64,000 nt of DNA from Bacteroidota bacterium (GCA_005789565.1 SXXL01000004.1:1-64000), one strand, 5' to 3'; positions 17,060-25,680 are shown, counted from the stretch's first letter. Translations and numbers: made by a program. The notes: a model not told the origin generated them from the sequence alone.

Positions 17060-18381
17060 AGGTCCCGCACGCGCAACAGAAATTTCTCGACTCCCTCCCG
17101 AACCGTTTTGGCCGTCGTTCGGTGGTTGTTGACCAAAACAGAAAAGATCAACCACTTACCGGATCGCGCCTGTAAAAATCCACTCAACGCAACCACGCCC
17201 GATAGCGTACCGGTCTTGGCAAAGAGTTGGCCGGGAATGCTGTTGTAATAACTCTTCAGCGTACCCACGCCCCCGGTCGGGAAGATGCCGGCAATACGAC
17301 CCATCCCGAATTCTTTTTTCATGCGGTCCAGGATGAATACGAAGTCATCGGGACTGAATAAATTATACCGACTGAGCCCGGAGCCGTCGGTCCACCTCGG
17401 ATCATGCGGCATACCGGCAAAATCCGTCTTCATGACCTGCTCGATCAACGCACCGTCGTTCATCTTTCCCAAGCGCTGCTGGCTGACCATGAGCAAACTC
17501 TGATCGGCAAGATGGTTGTCGCTCTCCCACATCATCACCCGCAACATCGAATCGGTGGGTTGGGAGTACACCGACCGGTAGCCGCTGAAGTTTCGCTCGG
17601 CTCCCATAAAAAAATTATCGCCACTCCGATTCAAGGTGTCGCGCAGAAAAAGAAAATTGGTAAGCCCGTTGTCCGTCTTGAACGGAACCTGCTGCGCAGA
17701 GAAGGGTGCGTTGCGTTTCTTGAAATAAAATTGGTTTTTATCAAATTGTCGATCGATCTCGACATGGTCTCCCTTCCCCAACAATTGGATCATTGGTTCT
17801 GTGAAGTAAGGAGGACGGCCTGCCATTTTGGGGTGTACCTCCAATCGATTCTCCGACCGTTTGAAATGGACCAGGTTGCCAAAAACCGGCATGGCGGCCC
17901 GTTCGGTCGAGTACGAATCCTGAAATCCGTCCCAAGTCCACCCACTCCCATACGGCGTAAACGCATCTTCCGTTTGATATTGGATCCAGATCTTTTTGGA
18001 AGAGGATTGCAGGTATTGAAAGAAGTGCTGGTCGGGAAACAGCGGATTCAAAAAAGTAGGATCGCCGGCCGGAACCAAAAACAGGCTATCGCCTGACTCC
18101 CGGACGCGAAAACTCAAGAGGCTATCCCCCAAATACTTCATCGCCAAATAACAGGTAGGAATCTTGGTATTGCTGGCGGGGGTAAAGAAGTGATCGGACT
18201 GATATTGATACAAGAAACGATTGCTGTCGGGGTCAAATAGGCTGATGCCGACATGCGACTGCCGGATACCCGGCGCCTGTAACAGAAACTGTTCGGCAGA
18301 TTGTTCGACCGGCTGCGCCAACAAAGTCTGTGCGAAGAGCGTTGACGCAATCATGAAAATCGTTCGGATCGATCGTATCAT
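17053..18381 (-). CDS. dacB: D-alanyl-D-alanine carboxypeptidase/endopeptidase, PBP4 (DacB) family
   Basis: PBP4-type enzymes remove or open D-Ala cross-links in periplasmic peptidoglycan. The 442-residue protein begins with a signal peptide ending LLAQP. It has the penicillin-binding motifs SxxK at S70-N-T-K73 (PASNTKIPT), SxN as SDNHLADQSLL, and KTG as AKTGTLSGVVALSG. The start at 18381 gives the signal peptide at the N-terminus; a longer frame to 18513 would run into the neighbouring gene. The small inserted domains typical of the family lie between the SxxK and SxN motifs. It lies 20 bp downstream of the arginase-fold gene and is probably cotranscribed with it. Confidence 0.93.
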   Translation of the reverse strand: MIRSIRTIFMIASTLFAQTLLAQPVEQSAEQFLLQAPGIRQSHVGISLFDPDSNRFLYQYQSDHFFTPASNTKIPTCYLAMKYLGDSLLSFRVRESGDSLFLVPAGDPTFLNPLFPDQHFFQYLQSSSKKIWIQYQTEDAFTPYGSGWTWDGFQDSYSTERAAMPVFGNLVHFKRSENRLEVHPKMAGRPPYFTEPMIQLLGKGDHVEIDRQFDKNQFYFKKRNAPFSAQQVPFKTDNGLTNFLFLRDTLNRSGDNFFMGAERNFSGYRSVYSQPTDSMLRVMMWESDNHLADQSLLMVSQQRLGKMNDGALIEQVMKTDFAGMPHDPRWTDGSGLSRYNLFSPDDFVFILDRMKKEFGMGRIAGIFPTGGVGTLKSYYNSIPGQLFAKTGTLSGVVALSGFLQARSGKWLIFSVLVNNHRTTAKTVREGVEKFLLRVRDLY

Positions 18382-18401
18382 AGAAAGTGGATGGATTCGT
18401 T

Positions 18402-19538
18402 TCAACTCCGTTCCTGTGCCCGAAGCCAACGCTCGGGGATCTCGTTGCTGCTGGCCAACAAATAATCCTTGTAACTGCAGGCGATGAACTGCTTGTTGGG
18501 CAATTGCATCCACCAGCGCCCGGTCTTCTTGCTTTGCAAGAACATGGTTTCCACTTCCGCAAAGGCCATGATGTACTCGTTGAAGGAATCCCGTTCATCG
18601 AGATCGGCTTCGCGTCTTCCCCGGCTGCGGCCATCCAGCACATACCAGATCATGTGGGCCAATTGCTCGGCACTGACCCCGTTGCGATCGGCTTCCACTT
18701 CGTAGCCGTAGAGTCCGATGGAGCTGATATTGGGACTGAGTCCGGCATACCGCATCAGCACACAGGCCTCTTCCCCGCTGAACCCGTTCGGACTTAAGGT
18801 ACTGGCCGGAGAATACGCCTGGGCCAGCGATTGGATATCGAAAGTGAGCAAGTGACTGTTGCGGAGTACGGGCTCCATCTCATCGATACTCTCTTTTACG
18901 CTGCCCACCCGATAACAATCGAATCGCAACTTGTCGAGCGTTTCCAAAATGCCGGGATGAACATAATAGCTCTGAAAACCGATGTGATTGTAGTGTCGGA
19001 TGAAATTGGGCGTAGCGGTCAGCATCTCCATCAGAAAATGCTCGGCCGGGTGGATCGCGTCGGTGTACAGATCGATCCGGGCATCGATACCACTGGCTTC
19101 GATGATCTTGCCGGCATTTCCATAGGCCCGGTATTGACCTAGGGTCAGGTCTTGTGAGCCCCCCAAAATGATCACGGTCTTTCCGGCCAAAATGAGCTCC
19201 TTGACCACGGTTGACAGTGCCGCATAGGTATCGGAGAGCGAGTGTCCGATCCGGACATTGCCCACATCGGCCAACTGGATATCCGTATGCCAATAGAAAA
19301 GACGGTAGAAATGGCGACGAATGGCATCGGGCGCATCGGTAGCGGTGCGCGACAGGTCCGTTCCGCGCATCTCCCCGCACCCCACCAACACCAGGGATGC
19401 CGCATCCAACTCCGGAAATTCCGTCTCATACGTTTCGATGACATATCCGATCTGCCCATCCATGTACCCCTGGTCTCCACTCAAAAACGCCTTGGATATT
19501 GGCGATAAAAAATCGGCAATGCGCAAACGATCTCCCAT
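18402..19538 (-). CDS. Arginase/formimidoylglutamase-fold protein lacking canonical metal ligands
   Basis: The 378-residue protein has the overall layout of the ureohydrolase family: an N-terminal Rossmann-like half with a glycine-rich strand (VIILGGSQD, 122-130), then conserved blocks around 150-165 and 228-240. True arginases bind two Mn ions through GGDH, DAHxD and DxDxxD. Here these positions read GGSQD, LYTDAIH and FDIQSLAQ, so most ligands are missing. The protein is probably not a Mn hydrolase, or uses different chemistry. Similar sequences occur widely in Bacteroidota. The start at 19538 is fixed by a -7 box 5 nt upstream; the open frame beyond it is antisense to pheS. Confidence 0.75.
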   Translation of the reverse strand: MGDRLRIADFLSPISKAFLSGDQGYMDGQIGYVIETYETEFPELDAASLVLVGCGEMRGTDLSRTATDAPDAIRRHFYRLFYWHTDIQLADVGNVRIGHSLSDTYAALSTVVKELILAGKTVIILGGSQDLTLGQYRAYGNAGKIIEASGIDARIDLYTDAIHPAEHFLMEMLTATPNFIRHYNHIGFQSYYVHPGILETLDKLRFDCYRVGSVKESIDEMEPVLRNSHLLTFDIQSLAQAYSPASTLSPNGFSGEEACVLMRYAGLSPNISSIGLYGYEVEADRNGVSAEQLAHMIWYVLDGRSRGRREADLDERDSFNEYIMAFAEVETMFLQSKKTGRWWMQLPNKQFIACSYKDYLLASSNEIPERWLRAQERS

Positions 19539-19543
19539 GCCGA

Positions 19544-19563
19544 CGAAGATAACGTTATCTTTG
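19544..19563. promoter_or_regulatory. Divergent back-to-back -7 boxes in a 16-bp palindrome
   Basis: TATCTTTG for pheS (plus, 19556-19563) and TATCTTCG for the arginase-fold gene (minus, 19544-19551) face away from each other. They are separated by 4 bp and share the perfect palindrome at 19546-19561 centred on AACGTT. Each box ends 5 nt before its start codon, so both mRNAs should be leaderless. Two polymerases could not occupy the site together. Confidence 0.65.
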
Positions 19564-19568
19564 TGTGC

Positions 19569-20600
19569 ATGGAAGCCCTCCGTCAACAACTGGCACAACT
19601 TCGCCAGGAGATCGATTCGTTCCCGGTGCTGCAACCCGCCGATGCCGAGGCTTTCCGCATCCGTTTTCTGGGCAGCAAGGGGTCGCTGAAGTCCATCATG
19701 GGCGAAATGAAAAACGTACTGCCCGAGCAACGCAAGGAAGCGGGACAACTGCTCAACGAGATCAAGTCCTACGCCGAATCGGTTTATCAGCAACACGTCG
19801 ACCGCACCGCGGCCAAGACCACCGAGACCAACAGCGGCATCGACCGCAGCCGCCCGGGTTCGCCGCAAGCCATTGGCTCTCGCCATCCCGTCACCCGAAT
19901 GAAAAACGAGATCATCGGTATTTTTCAAAAGCTGGGATTTGCCGTGGCGGAAGGACCAGAGATCGAGGACGACTGGCACAATTTCGGAGCCCTGAACCTG
20001 CCGGCCCATCATCCGGCCCGTGACATGCAGGACACCTTCTACGTACAACAAAATCCGGATTGGGTCCTGCGTACCCATACCAGCAGCGTTCAGATCCGAG
20101 AAATGGAAAAAGGCAACCTGCCGATCCGAATGCTGATGCCCGGACGGGTATTTCGCAACGAGACCATCAGCGCCCGGAGTCACTGTTTCTTTCACCAGGT
20201 AGAAGGGTTGTACATCGACGAACAGGTCTCTTTCGCCGACCTCAAACAAACACTCTATTTCTTCGTACAGGAGATGTACGGAAAGGATGTCAAGATCCGT
20301 TTCCGCCCCTCCTATTTCCCCTTCACCGAACCCAGTGCAGAGATGGACATCACTTGCTTCATCTGTGGGGGCGAAGGCTGTCCCGTCTGTAAGAAAAGCG
20401 GCTGGGTCGAGATCCTGGGTTGCGGCATGGTGCACCCCAACGTTTTGCGCAACTGCCAGATCGACCCGGAAAAATATACCGGCTTTGCCTTCGGGATGGG
20501 CGTTGAACGCCCGGCCATGTTGAAATACGGAGTGAACGACCTTCGGTTGTTCAGCGAAAACGACGTCCGCTTTCTCCGACAATTCCCAGCCCTTAGCTGA
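19569..20600 (+). CDS. pheS: Phenylalanine-tRNA ligase alpha subunit
   Basis: PheS is the catalytic subunit that charges tRNA-Phe. The 343-residue protein has the N-terminal coiled coil, the class II motif 2 region with MLMPGRVFRNETIS, the FHQVEGLYID block, RFRPSYFPFTEPS and motif 3 GFAFGMGVERPAML. A four-cysteine knuckle CFICGGEGCPVCKK lies in the expected insertion. An in-frame GTG at 19563 is the last base of the -7 box, so the ATG at 19569 is the likely start. The stop overlaps the next gene (TGATGA), coupling pheS to a hydroxyacyl-CoA dehydrogenase. pheT is not in the window. Confidence 0.97.
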   Translation: MEALRQQLAQLRQEIDSFPVLQPADAEAFRIRFLGSKGSLKSIMGEMKNVLPEQRKEAGQLLNEIKSYAESVYQQHVDRTAAKTTETNSGIDRSRPGSPQAIGSRHPVTRMKNEIIGIFQKLGFAVAEGPEIEDDWHNFGALNLPAHHPARDMQDTFYVQQNPDWVLRTHTSSVQIREMEKGNLPIRMLMPGRVFRNETISARSHCFFHQVEGLYIDEQVSFADLKQTLYFFVQEMYGKDVKIRFRPSYFPFTEPSAEMDITCFICGGEGCPVCKKSGWVEILGCGMVHPNVLRNCQIDPEKYTGFAFGMGVERPAMLKYGVNDLRLFSENDVRFLRQFPALS

Positions 20601-21451
20601 TGAGCCAGGATATCCATCGCGTCTGTGTCTGTGGCGCCGGCACTATGGGCGCCGGGATCGCCCAAACGCTGGCCACGGCCGGATACTCGACCCTGGTGTA
20701 TGATGTACACCCGGCCGGACTCGAACGCGCATCGCAACAGATCCGTCAGCAATTGCAAACAGCGGTCTCCAAAGGCAAACTCCATTCCGATACGGCTGAA
20801 AAGATCCTGCAACGAATCGAATTCACCGACGACCTGCAAGCTTGTTTGGCCGATCTGTTCATCGAAGCCATCGTGGAGCGAATGGAAGACAAGGTGGCGC
20901 TCTTCAATCAACTCGCCGAATTGAATCACAGTGAATCCATTTTCGCCACCAATACTTCTTCGCTGTCCGTCAGCCAACTGGCCGAACAGGTACAAAACCC
21001 GGCGCGGGTGATCGGGTTGCATTTCTTCAACCCGGCTCACCTGATGAAACTCGTGGAGGTGATCACGACCGATCGAACTGATCCAACCGTATTCGATGTT
21101 GCCTGGACGTTGATCGCGTCGATCGGAAAGACACCGGTTCGTTGCCAGGATACACCCGGATTCATCGTCAACCGAGTGGCCCGTCCTTATTACCTGGAAG
21201 CGATGCGACTGGTGGAAGCCGGAGACATTTCGCCCGAGCAAGTGGATCGCATTTTAGAATCGGCCGGATTCAAACTGGGTCCGTTCAAATTGACCGACCT
21301 TATCGGACAGGACATCAACCTGGCCGTCAGCCGATCGGTCTATGAACAACTCGGACGCCCCGAAAGATTGAAACCCTCCCCCCTGCAGGAACAACTGGTC
21401 CGCGACGGTAAACTGGGACGAAAAACCGGCGAAGGATTTTATCGTTATTGA
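20600..21451 (+). CDS. 3-hydroxyacyl-CoA (3-hydroxybutyryl-CoA) dehydrogenase
   Basis: The enzyme oxidises or reduces 3-hydroxyacyl-CoA with NAD(P) in fatty-acid or butyrate/PHB-type metabolism. The 283-residue single-function protein has the nucleotide-binding VCGAGTMGAGIAQTLATAGY at residues 9-28, the TNTSSLSVSQLA block with the catalytic Ser, GLHFFNPAHLMKLVEV with the catalytic His, and a C-terminal helical domain with GFIVNRVARPYYLEAMRL and GPFKLTDLIGQD. The length fits PaaH/Hbd rather than a multifunctional FadB. The gene overlaps pheS by one base and is followed after 6 bp by an epimerase-type gene. Confidence 0.93.
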   Translation: MSQDIHRVCVCGAGTMGAGIAQTLATAGYSTLVYDVHPAGLERASQQIRQQLQTAVSKGKLHSDTAEKILQRIEFTDDLQACLADLFIEAIVERMEDKVALFNQLAELNHSESIFATNTSSLSVSQLAEQVQNPARVIGLHFFNPAHLMKLVEVITTDRTDPTVFDVAWTLIASIGKTPVRCQDTPGFIVNRVARPYYLEAMRLVEAGDISPEQVDRILESAGFKLGPFKLTDLIGQDINLAVSRSVYEQLGRPERLKPSPLQEQLVRDGKLGRKTGEGFYRY

Positions 21452-21457
21452 TCAATC

Positions 21458-22444
21458 GTGTCAAAACCCCTCATACTCCTCACCGGTGCCACCGGATTTC
21501 TGGGCTCTTATATTTTACAAGAGCTGATCGAACAGGGATATGCCGTGCGGGCCTTGCGCCGAACACCAAAAGCCCTTTCCTGGATACCGGAATCGATTCT
21601 TCAGCAGGTAGACTGGAAAGAAGGAGATGTACTGGATGTTGTGTCGCTGGAGGAAGCACTGTCCGGCGTCGATGCGGTCATCCATTCAGCCGCTGTGGTA
21701 TCGTTTCATCCGGCCGAACGAAAACGAATGTACCAGGTGAACGTGGAGGGAACCGCCAACGTCGTCAACATGGCCCTGGAGGCCGGCGTACGCCGCTTCA
21801 TTCAAATCAGTTCCGTCGCGGCCTTGGGTCGGACGCAGCATGAATCCACCGTCAGTGAAGAAAGCAAATGGGAGGACAATCCCATCCAAACACATTATGC
21901 CCGCAGCAAATTCAAAGCGGAATTACACGCCTGGCGGGGAATGGCCGAGGGATTGGAGGGATTGATCCTGAACCCGAGTACGATCCTGGGCTATGGCGAC
22001 TGGAACAGTGGCAGCTGCGGATTGTTCCGACAGACCTACCGGGGATTTCCCTGGTATACCGATGGTGTGAACGGATTTGTGGATGTACGCGACGTGGCCC
22101 GGGCAACGCGGCTTGCCCTGGAATCAAAGCTGACCGAACAACGCTACGTGCTCTGCGCTGAGAACTGGCCGTTTCGAGACCTGCAACAAGCGATGGCAGA
22201 TGCATTCGAAGTAGCTGGTCCCACCCGCCAAGCCACCCCGCTCTTACTCGGACTCGCCTGGCGCATGGCCATGATCAAAGGATGGGTCACCGGAAAACCT
22301 GAATTGCTCAGCAAAGAAAGTGCCCGAGTGGGCATCAGTCGAACTCGTTTCGATAACCAAAAATTTTTAACGGCATTCCCCTCCTTCCAGTACCGCCCCC
22401 TGCGGGAAACCCTCGCGGAAGCCTGTCTACGCTATAAACAATAA
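21458..22444 (+). CDS. NAD-dependent epimerase/dehydratase (extended SDR)
   Basis: The 328-residue protein is an extended short-chain dehydrogenase with the Rossmann motif TGATGFLGSYI (10-20), an acidic residue following strand 2 and the catalytic pair in HYARSKFKAE (Tyr-x3-Lys). The middle block LNPSTILGYGDWNSGS resembles dihydroflavonol-4-reductase/3-beta-HSD-like members. The exact substrate cannot be read from the sequence. The start is GTG, 6 bp after the dehydrogenase stop, so the two probably form an operon with pheS. Confidence 0.85.
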   Translation: MSKPLILLTGATGFLGSYILQELIEQGYAVRALRRTPKALSWIPESILQQVDWKEGDVLDVVSLEEALSGVDAVIHSAAVVSFHPAERKRMYQVNVEGTANVVNMALEAGVRRFIQISSVAALGRTQHESTVSEESKWEDNPIQTHYARSKFKAELHAWRGMAEGLEGLILNPSTILGYGDWNSGSCGLFRQTYRGFPWYTDGVNGFVDVRDVARATRLALESKLTEQRYVLCAENWPFRDLQQAMADAFEVAGPTRQATPLLLGLAWRMAMIKGWVTGKPELLSKESARVGISRTRFDNQKFLTAFPSFQYRPLRETLAEACLRYKQ

Positions 22445-22473
22445 GCACCCGCTCCGAACGTTATAGTTACGCT

Positions 22474-23535
22474 ATGATCAGAACAGTACTCTATGGGGCA
22501 ATGATGGTGTGGGGATTGACCGCCCAGGCACAATACACGATCACGGGAAGAGTCGTCGATTCGGCCACACAGGAACCTCTCGCCCGGGCCTCCATCTTTT
22601 GCCAAGGCACAACGCTGGGTACCACCACCGACGCAGACGGCTATTTTCAATTGTCGCTGCGCAACGGAGGATACGACCTCACGATCAGCTACGCCGGCTA
22701 TCTGCCCCAGGTATTGCGGGTACAGGAATCCATTAATCGCCCGGTTGCCCTCATAAAAAAGGAGAATGCCCTCACCGAAGTCGTGATCAAAAGCAGCAAC
22801 GAGGTGGCTGACGGATGGGAGAAGTACGGCGACTTTTTTCAAAAACATTTCATCGGCGAATCCAACCTGGCCAAAACCTGTACCCTCCGAAATCCCACCG
22901 CCCTCCGATTTTTATTTTATAAGAAAAGCAACCGACTCAAAGTAGTGGCCGATGAACCCCTGCAACTGGTTCATCCCGCCCTGGGCTATGAGATCCGATA
23001 CCAATTGGACTCATTCGTCTATTACTACAACACCCAATACTTCCTCTACCGAGGATATTCATTCTATACCGAATTGGCAGGTGATGATTCCCTGCGGTCG
23101 GTCTGGAAACGCAACCGAAGCTCCGCCTATGCCGGCTCGCGCTTACAGTTCATGCATAATTATTATGATTCCACCTTGGAGGAGAATGGTTGGGTGATTG
23201 ACCTGCTGAACGAAAACAGTGATTCGAAATTCTCCAAGATCGATCCGTACGACACGACCTACTACGTGGTGGTAGACAGCACCGAAGAGATCGAGATCGA
23301 TTTTCCCCGAAAGATCAGCGTCACCTACAAGAAAAAAGTCCCCGAGCCCGAGTACCTGCGTTCCATGAAACTACCCAAAGGGACACCCTACGAAATAAGC
23401 TATATCGACCTGAAATATTCGATCGTGATCCGTCCCAATGGCTATTTCTACAACCAATCCGATTGGGTCCAACAAGGTTATTGGGTATGGAAAAACGTTG
23501 GCGATCAGCTACCAACCGATTACGAACCAGACTGA
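22474..23535 (+). CDS. Exported protein with carboxypeptidase-regulatory-like domain
   Basis: The 353-residue protein has a signal peptide ending GLTAQAQ and a 75-residue regulatory-like beta-sandwich ([20 protein letters not shown] to ISYAGYLPQ). This is the same domain that begins SusC proteins, but no TonB plug or barrel follows. The remaining 230 residues are rich in Tyr and Asp and I do not recognise them; a DUF5686-like secreted protein is one possibility. Its last 16 bp overlap the convergent lpxD. Confidence 0.7.
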   Translation: MIRTVLYGAMMVWGLTAQAQYTITGRVVDSATQEPLARASIFCQGTTLGTTTDADGYFQLSLRNGGYDLTISYAGYLPQVLRVQESINRPVALIKKENALTEVVIKSSNEVADGWEKYGDFFQKHFIGESNLAKTCTLRNPTALRFLFYKKSNRLKVVADEPLQLVHPALGYEIRYQLDSFVYYYNTQYFLYRGYSFYTELAGDDSLRSVWKRNRSSAYAGSRLQFMHNYYDSTLEENGWVIDLLNENSDSKFSKIDPYDTTYYVVVDSTEEIEIDFPRKISVTYKKKVPEPEYLRSMKLPKGTPYEISYIDLKYSIVIRPNGYFYNQSDWVQQGYWVWKNVGDQLPTDYEPD

Positions 23536-24473
23536 CCTTTGAGTTTCTCCCAGATCTGCGGAATACGCTTGATCCACACCAGCTCCCGTTTTTTCTGGGA
23601 AGCCTCTTCTGCCGGATAGCCGAAATAAACCTTTCCACCGGCCAACGACGAGGGAACCCCGCTTTGCGCCAACACCACCGCCCCGGCCCCGATGGTGAGT
23701 GTTTTGCTGACACCCACCTGACCCCATAAGGTAACACCATCCTCAATGATCGTTGCCCCGGCAATCCCCACTTGCGCCGCGATCAAGCAATTCTTTCCGA
23801 TCAACGTATCATGACCCAAATGCACCAGGTTGTCGATCTTGGTGCCCGCCCCGATCCGCGTATCATGCGTAACGCCCCGATCAATCGTGCAATTGGCCCC
23901 GATCTCCACCTCGTCCTCAATGATCACCCGCCCGCAACTGAGCATACGCTCGTAGGGAAGCGATCGGTTGGGGCGCTTGTTGTAATAGAAGGCATCGCTG
24001 CCAATGACGGTACCCGCCTGGATCACTACCCGATCGCCGATCTGCGTACCAGCACCGATCACCACATTGGGATGAATGACACAATCATTGCCGATGATGA
24101 CCCGAGGGCCCACACAAACACCTGACATTAACACCGTACCCGCACCCACCACCGCTGAATCGGCGATCGGTTTCGATATCGGCGCAAACGGCTGATAGGT
24201 GCTAACGATGCGCTGATAAGCAATGAAGGGATCGCTGACCACCAACAGTGATTTCCCCTCGGGAACATCCACCTTCGCATTGATAATGATGTACGTGGCC
24301 GCCGAACGGAGACATTTATCATAATATTTCGGATGATCGACAAAGACCAGATCACCCGACTCTACCCGATGGATCTCATTGATGCCCGTCGCAAACGCCT
24401 GAGCATCGCCGATCAGTTCGGCATCAATGAGCGAAGCGATCTCCGCGAGCGAAATAGGATTTTTGAATCGCAT
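23520..24473 (-). CDS. lpxD: UDP-3-O-(3-hydroxyacyl)glucosamine N-acyltransferase
   Basis: LpxD adds the second hydroxy-fatty acid in lipid A synthesis. The 317-residue protein has the LpxD N-terminal domain (residues 1-100) and then a left-handed beta-helix of hexapeptide repeats from about 105 to 260. The repeats include [26 protein letters not shown], where the His of HLGHD is the presumed catalytic base. The start at 24473 lies 10 nt below a predicted transcription start; an in-frame ATG at 24500 lies upstream of that point. It stands apart from lpxA and fabZ, which are not in the window. Confidence 0.93.
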   Translation of the reverse strand: MRFKNPISLAEIASLIDAELIGDAQAFATGINEIHRVESGDLVFVDHPKYYDKCLRSAATYIIINAKVDVPEGKSLLVVSDPFIAYQRIVSTYQPFAPISKPIADSAVVGAGTVLMSGVCVGPRVIIGNDCVIHPNVVIGAGTQIGDRVVIQAGTVIGSDAFYYNKRPNRSLPYERMLSCGRVIIEDEVEIGANCTIDRGVTHDTRIGAGTKIDNLVHLGHDTLIGKNCLIAAQVGIAGATIIEDGVTLWGQVGVSKTLTIGAGAVVLAQSGVPSSLAGGKVYFGYPAEEASQKKRELVWIKRIPQIWEKLKGQSGS

Positions 24474-24488
24474 ACGATGCTGTTTTGT

Positions 24489-24496
24489 CAAAGGTA
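24489..24496 (-). promoter_or_regulatory. -7 promoter box of lpxD
   Basis: TACCTTTG on the minus strand matches TAnnTTTG exactly. Transcription starting near 24483 favours the ATG at 24473. Confidence 0.6.
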
Positions 24497-24514
24497 TCAA
24501 AGCAAACGCGAGTG

Positions 24515-24528
24515 CATTCGATCGAATG
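24515..24528. promoter_or_regulatory. 14-bp perfect palindrome in the lpxD promoter
   Basis: CATTCGATCGAATG is its own reverse complement. It covers the place where the -33 element of lpxD would lie (about 19-32 nt upstream of the -7 box), as expected for a dimeric repressor or activator site. No regulator is identified. Confidence 0.4.
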
Positions 24529-24649
24529 AATACGATTGCAAATGCCCAATACGATCATGAAACGCAATACTGCGTTTATCCACAAACCACTAAAAAATGT
24601 GAATAAAAGCAGCTTAAAATTTTTTTGGTTTATTTATTTGGTATAATAT

Positions 24650-24730
24650 TGTGGTGGGGAAACACAGTTTCCCTGTACTTACTAACCCATCCATATATTT
24701 CCCTCCGCTTCTGCGGAGGGATTTTTGTTT
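24650..24730 (+). ncRNA. Candidate small structured RNA upstream of yicC
   Basis: After a TATAATATTG promoter-like stretch come a perfect hairpin (GGGAAAC 24657-24663, loop ACA, GTTTCCC 24667-24673), a single-stranded segment with ACTTACTAACCCAT (24677-24690), and a terminator. No coding sequence fits. The single-stranded 14-mer is exactly complementary to one in the orphan element upstream of radA. It could be a free RNA or a terminated yicC leader. Confidence 0.4.
24701..24730 (+). terminator. Strong Rho-independent terminator before yicC
   Basis: CCCTCCGC (24701-24708), loop TTCT, GCGGAGGG (24713-24720), then ATTTTTGTTT. The 8-bp stem is perfect. Confidence 0.8.
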
Positions 24731-24779
24731 CGGCAATATGGCTTCTCGCGAATAAAAAATATATTTAAACATAAAACGG

Positions 24780-25661
24780 ATGACGATGGTACGATCGATG
24801 ACGGGTTTCGGAAGAGCAGAAGGCTCCATTGGGAGAAAGACCTTTTTAATCGATATCAAATCGCTGAATGGAAAACAATTCGACCTGCAGGTACGCCTGC
24901 CGGCCTTGCTGAAACCACAGGAGTTTGAGATCCGTCGGATGCTGAGCGAGGGATTGGTTCGCGGATCCGTGGAATGTATGATCAGCCTCAAAGAGACCGG
25001 GGAGGCCAAGCCCTTCACCATCAACACCGAGCTGGCCAAAGCCTATCATCAACCCTTGGCCGAATTGGCCAGTTCCCTGCAATTGCCGACCGATGACCTC
25101 CTGGGTATATTGGTCAAAATGCCGGAAGTGATCGTGCCCAGCAGCGATACGTTGGGGGGGGCGGACTGGAATGCCTTCCAAGAATTGCTGTCGGAGGCCA
25201 TTCAATCCCTGAATGCACACCGGGAGAACGAAGGCGCGATGCTTCAAGCCGACCTGCTGCAACGCATCGAGCGCATCGAAACCTTGCAACAAGACATCCG
25301 TACCCTGGAGCCTAAGCGCAAACAAAAGATCCGAGAAGGGTTGATCAAGTTACTGGACGAAGAGGTCGGCAAAGAGAAATACGATGCCAACCGAATGGAA
25401 CAGGAACTGATCTATTACATCGAGAAGATTGATATCAGCGAGGAACAGACCCGATTGGCTAACCATTGTCAGTATTTCCGCTCCTTGTTCACGGAAACGG
25501 ATCCCTCCAAGGGTAAAAAGCTCTCGTTTGTACTGCAGGAAATTGGTCGCGAGATTAATACCACGGGGGCCAAGGCCTACGATGCCGAGATCCAACGCTG
25601 TGTGGTGGAAATGAAAGACGAACTGGAAAAGGCCAAGGAACAGATCCTCAACCTGCTCTGA
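24780..25661 (+). CDS. yicC: YicC-family endoribonuclease-like protein
   Basis: YicC proteins are conserved stress-linked RNases; the E. coli member affects decay of the sRNA RyhB. The 293-residue protein begins with the family signature VRSMTGFGRAEG and ends with the DUF1732 block: NRMEQELIYYIEKIDISEEQTRLANH, FRSLFTE, GKKLSFVLQEIGREINTTGAKA. In the family this C-terminal block is the most conserved part. Two starts are possible, at 24780 or 24786; both precede the signature by only a few residues. In many Bacteroidota yicC is next to gmk, but here gmk lies 25 kb away and gldH follows after 19 bp. Confidence 0.93.
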   Translation: MTMVRSMTGFGRAEGSIGRKTFLIDIKSLNGKQFDLQVRLPALLKPQEFEIRRMLSEGLVRGSVECMISLKETGEAKPFTINTELAKAYHQPLAELASSLQLPTDDLLGILVKMPEVIVPSSDTLGGADWNAFQELLSEAIQSLNAHRENEGAMLQADLLQRIERIETLQQDIRTLEPKRKQKIREGLIKLLDEEVGKEKYDANRMEQELIYYIEKIDISEEQTRLANHCQYFRSLFTETDPSKGKKLSFVLQEIGREINTTGAKAYDAEIQRCVVEMKDELEKAKEQILNLL

Positions 25662-25668
25662 GGTATCG

Positions 25669-25676
25669 TAATTTTG
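25669..25676 (+). promoter_or_regulatory. -7 promoter box of gldH
   Basis: TAATTTTG matches the consensus exactly and ends 4 nt before the gldH ATG, so gldH has its own probable leaderless transcript despite following yicC closely. Confidence 0.6.
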
Positions 25677-25680
25677 TCCC

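Larger units (their letters stand above)
24474..24779. other. 306-bp intergenic region between lpxD and yicC
   Basis: From left to right it holds the lpxD promoter and palindrome, two DnaA-box-like 9-mers in inverted orientation (TTATCCACA at 24576-24584; TTATTCACA on the minus strand at 24598-24606), a very AT-rich stretch (24607-24650), a small hairpin, a strong plus-strand terminator, and a TATATTTA box (24760-24767) that may serve yicC. Confidence 0.65.

Noticed and set aside
18402-20582. A 726-residue reading of the arginase-fold gene extended to 20582.
   Set aside because: The first 348 residues are antisense to pheS and resemble nothing; the -7 box and spacing favour the ATG at 19538.
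20312-21241. A 309-residue frame on the minus strand.
   Set aside because: It is opposite pheS and the hydroxyacyl-CoA dehydrogenase genes and shows no domain.
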